This document shows, in pieces, positions 12,304 through 12,600 of a DNA stretch of 12,600 nt. Position 1 is the first letter of the stretch, and the number at the start of each line of letters is the position of its first letter. The translations under genes and the position numbers were made by a program. The notes beneath the pieces were generated by a model. That model was given only the letters and a program-made list of their open reading frames with translations. It searched no databases and was not told the DNA's origin. The stretch comes from Brevundimonas sp. UBA986 (GTDB lineage Bacteria > Pseudomonadota > Alphaproteobacteria > Caulobacterales > Caulobacteraceae): the NCBI GenBank assembly GCA_002292165.1, contig DBBK01000263.1, forward strand, positions 4,405 through 17,004, read 5' to 3'.

Positions 12304-12316
12304 CCTGTTAGACAGG
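12304..12316. promoter_or_regulatory. Inverted repeat upstream of the acyl-CoA dehydrogenase
   Basis: CCTGT-TAG-ACAGG is a perfect 5-3-5 inverted repeat 41 bases before the start at 12358, in a 73-base gap. Position suits an operator or a small leader hairpin. No regulator can be named from sequence. Confidence 0.3.
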
Positions 12317-12357
12317 TCACGGGCGAAGGCGGAAAACACGCAGGCCCGGGAGATGAC

Positions 12358-12600
12358 ATGACCGATCTGGAAACCTTCCGCGCGGAGACCCGCGCCTGGC
12401 TGGAGGCGAACTGCCCGGCCGAAGTTCGAGGCCCGCAGGGCGGCGAGGAAGACCGTGTCTGGGGCGGCCGCAACCCGACATTCAAGACACCCGCCCACAA
12501 GCTCTGGATGGAGCGGATGGGCGCGAAGGGCTGGACCGCGCCCGAATGGCCGAAGGAATACGGCGGCGGCGGCCTGAGCCGGGAAGAGTCCAAGGTCCTG
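12358..12600 (+). CDS. Acyl-CoA dehydrogenase, N-terminal part cut by window edge
   Basis: The first 81 codons of an FAD-dependent acyl-CoA dehydrogenase, which introduces the 2,3-trans double bond in acyl-CoA during beta-oxidation. The visible part is the N-terminal helical domain: TDLETFRAETRAWLEANCP at 2-20, a typical opening; LWMERMGAKGWTAPEWP at about 50-66; and KEYGGGGLSREESKVL at about 67-82, where GW-APEWP-EYGG-GLS is diagnostic of the family. The FAD-binding and catalytic Glu regions lie outside the window. The start ATG at 12358 has GGGAG five bases upstream; ATG 12353 is out of frame with it. Chain-length specificity cannot be told. It is on the same strand as the DUF305 gene but 73 bases away, with an inverted repeat between. 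Confidence 0.92.
   Translation, partial: MTDLETFRAETRAWLEANCPAEVRGPQGGEEDRVWGGRNPTFKTPAHKLWMERMGAKGWTAPEWPKEYGGGGLSREESKVL

Noticed and set aside
1..12600. tRNA, rRNA, insertion sequence, prophage or integration site
   Set aside because: I read both strands for cloverleaf arms, transposase or integrase frames, and terminal inverted repeats with target duplications, and saw none.

Overview
The window is very GC-rich double-stranded bacterial DNA with tightly packed genes. Gene content points to an alphaproteobacterium of the Caulobacterales, probably Brevundimonas-like: a lone motA with a long acidic C-terminus, an abundance of Ala/Pro-rich envelope proteins, a DUF2218 protein, and GANTC (CcrM-type) sites near a promoter. 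This placement is inference from protein character, not from a marker gene. I see no rRNA, tRNA, CRISPR array, insertion sequence, phage gene or replication origin.

Layout. Positions 1-4244 are all on the minus strand. Read in the direction of transcription they are a FATP-type acyl-CoA synthetase (4244-2445), the flagellar stator gene motA (2360-1494), then a file of three very small low-complexity lipoproteins (1393-1043, 913-620, 513-220) and the first codons of a fourth exported protein running off the left edge (54-1). Positions 4519-5685 carry two plus-strand envelope genes: a secreted beta-rich PPC-like protein, and a single-pass membrane protein with a Pro/Ala-rich tail. A strong terminator (5746-5778) separates these from a convergent minus-strand pair: a lipocalin (7686-7126) and a PQQ-type sugar/sorbosone dehydrogenase lipoprotein (7116-5791), which look translationally coupled. 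From a divergent AT-rich promoter region (about 7760-7810), containing a Fur-like inverted repeat, the plus strand runs through a DUF2218 protein, a YadG/YadH-type ABC exporter (ATPase and permease overlapping by ATGA), and a second, larger Pro/Ala-rich single-pass membrane protein (10103-11263). A minus-strand helical protein of unknown function (11669-11292) is followed by a plus-strand three-TM DUF305 protein and the start of an acyl-CoA dehydrogenase that runs off the right edge.

How the genes fit together. Most of the window serves the cell envelope: five or six lipoproteins, two Pro-rich membrane proteins, one secreted protein, a flagellar stator and an ABC exporter. The acyl-CoA synthetase and acyl-CoA dehydrogenase at opposite ends both belong to fatty-acid catabolism but are not in one operon. 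The points most worth a second look are the run of tiny repeat-bearing lipoproteins, a very stable GC hairpin that buries the ribosome-binding site of the ABC ATPase gene, the Fur-like box over the DUF2218 promoter, and the two Pro-rich membrane proteins with similar ends.
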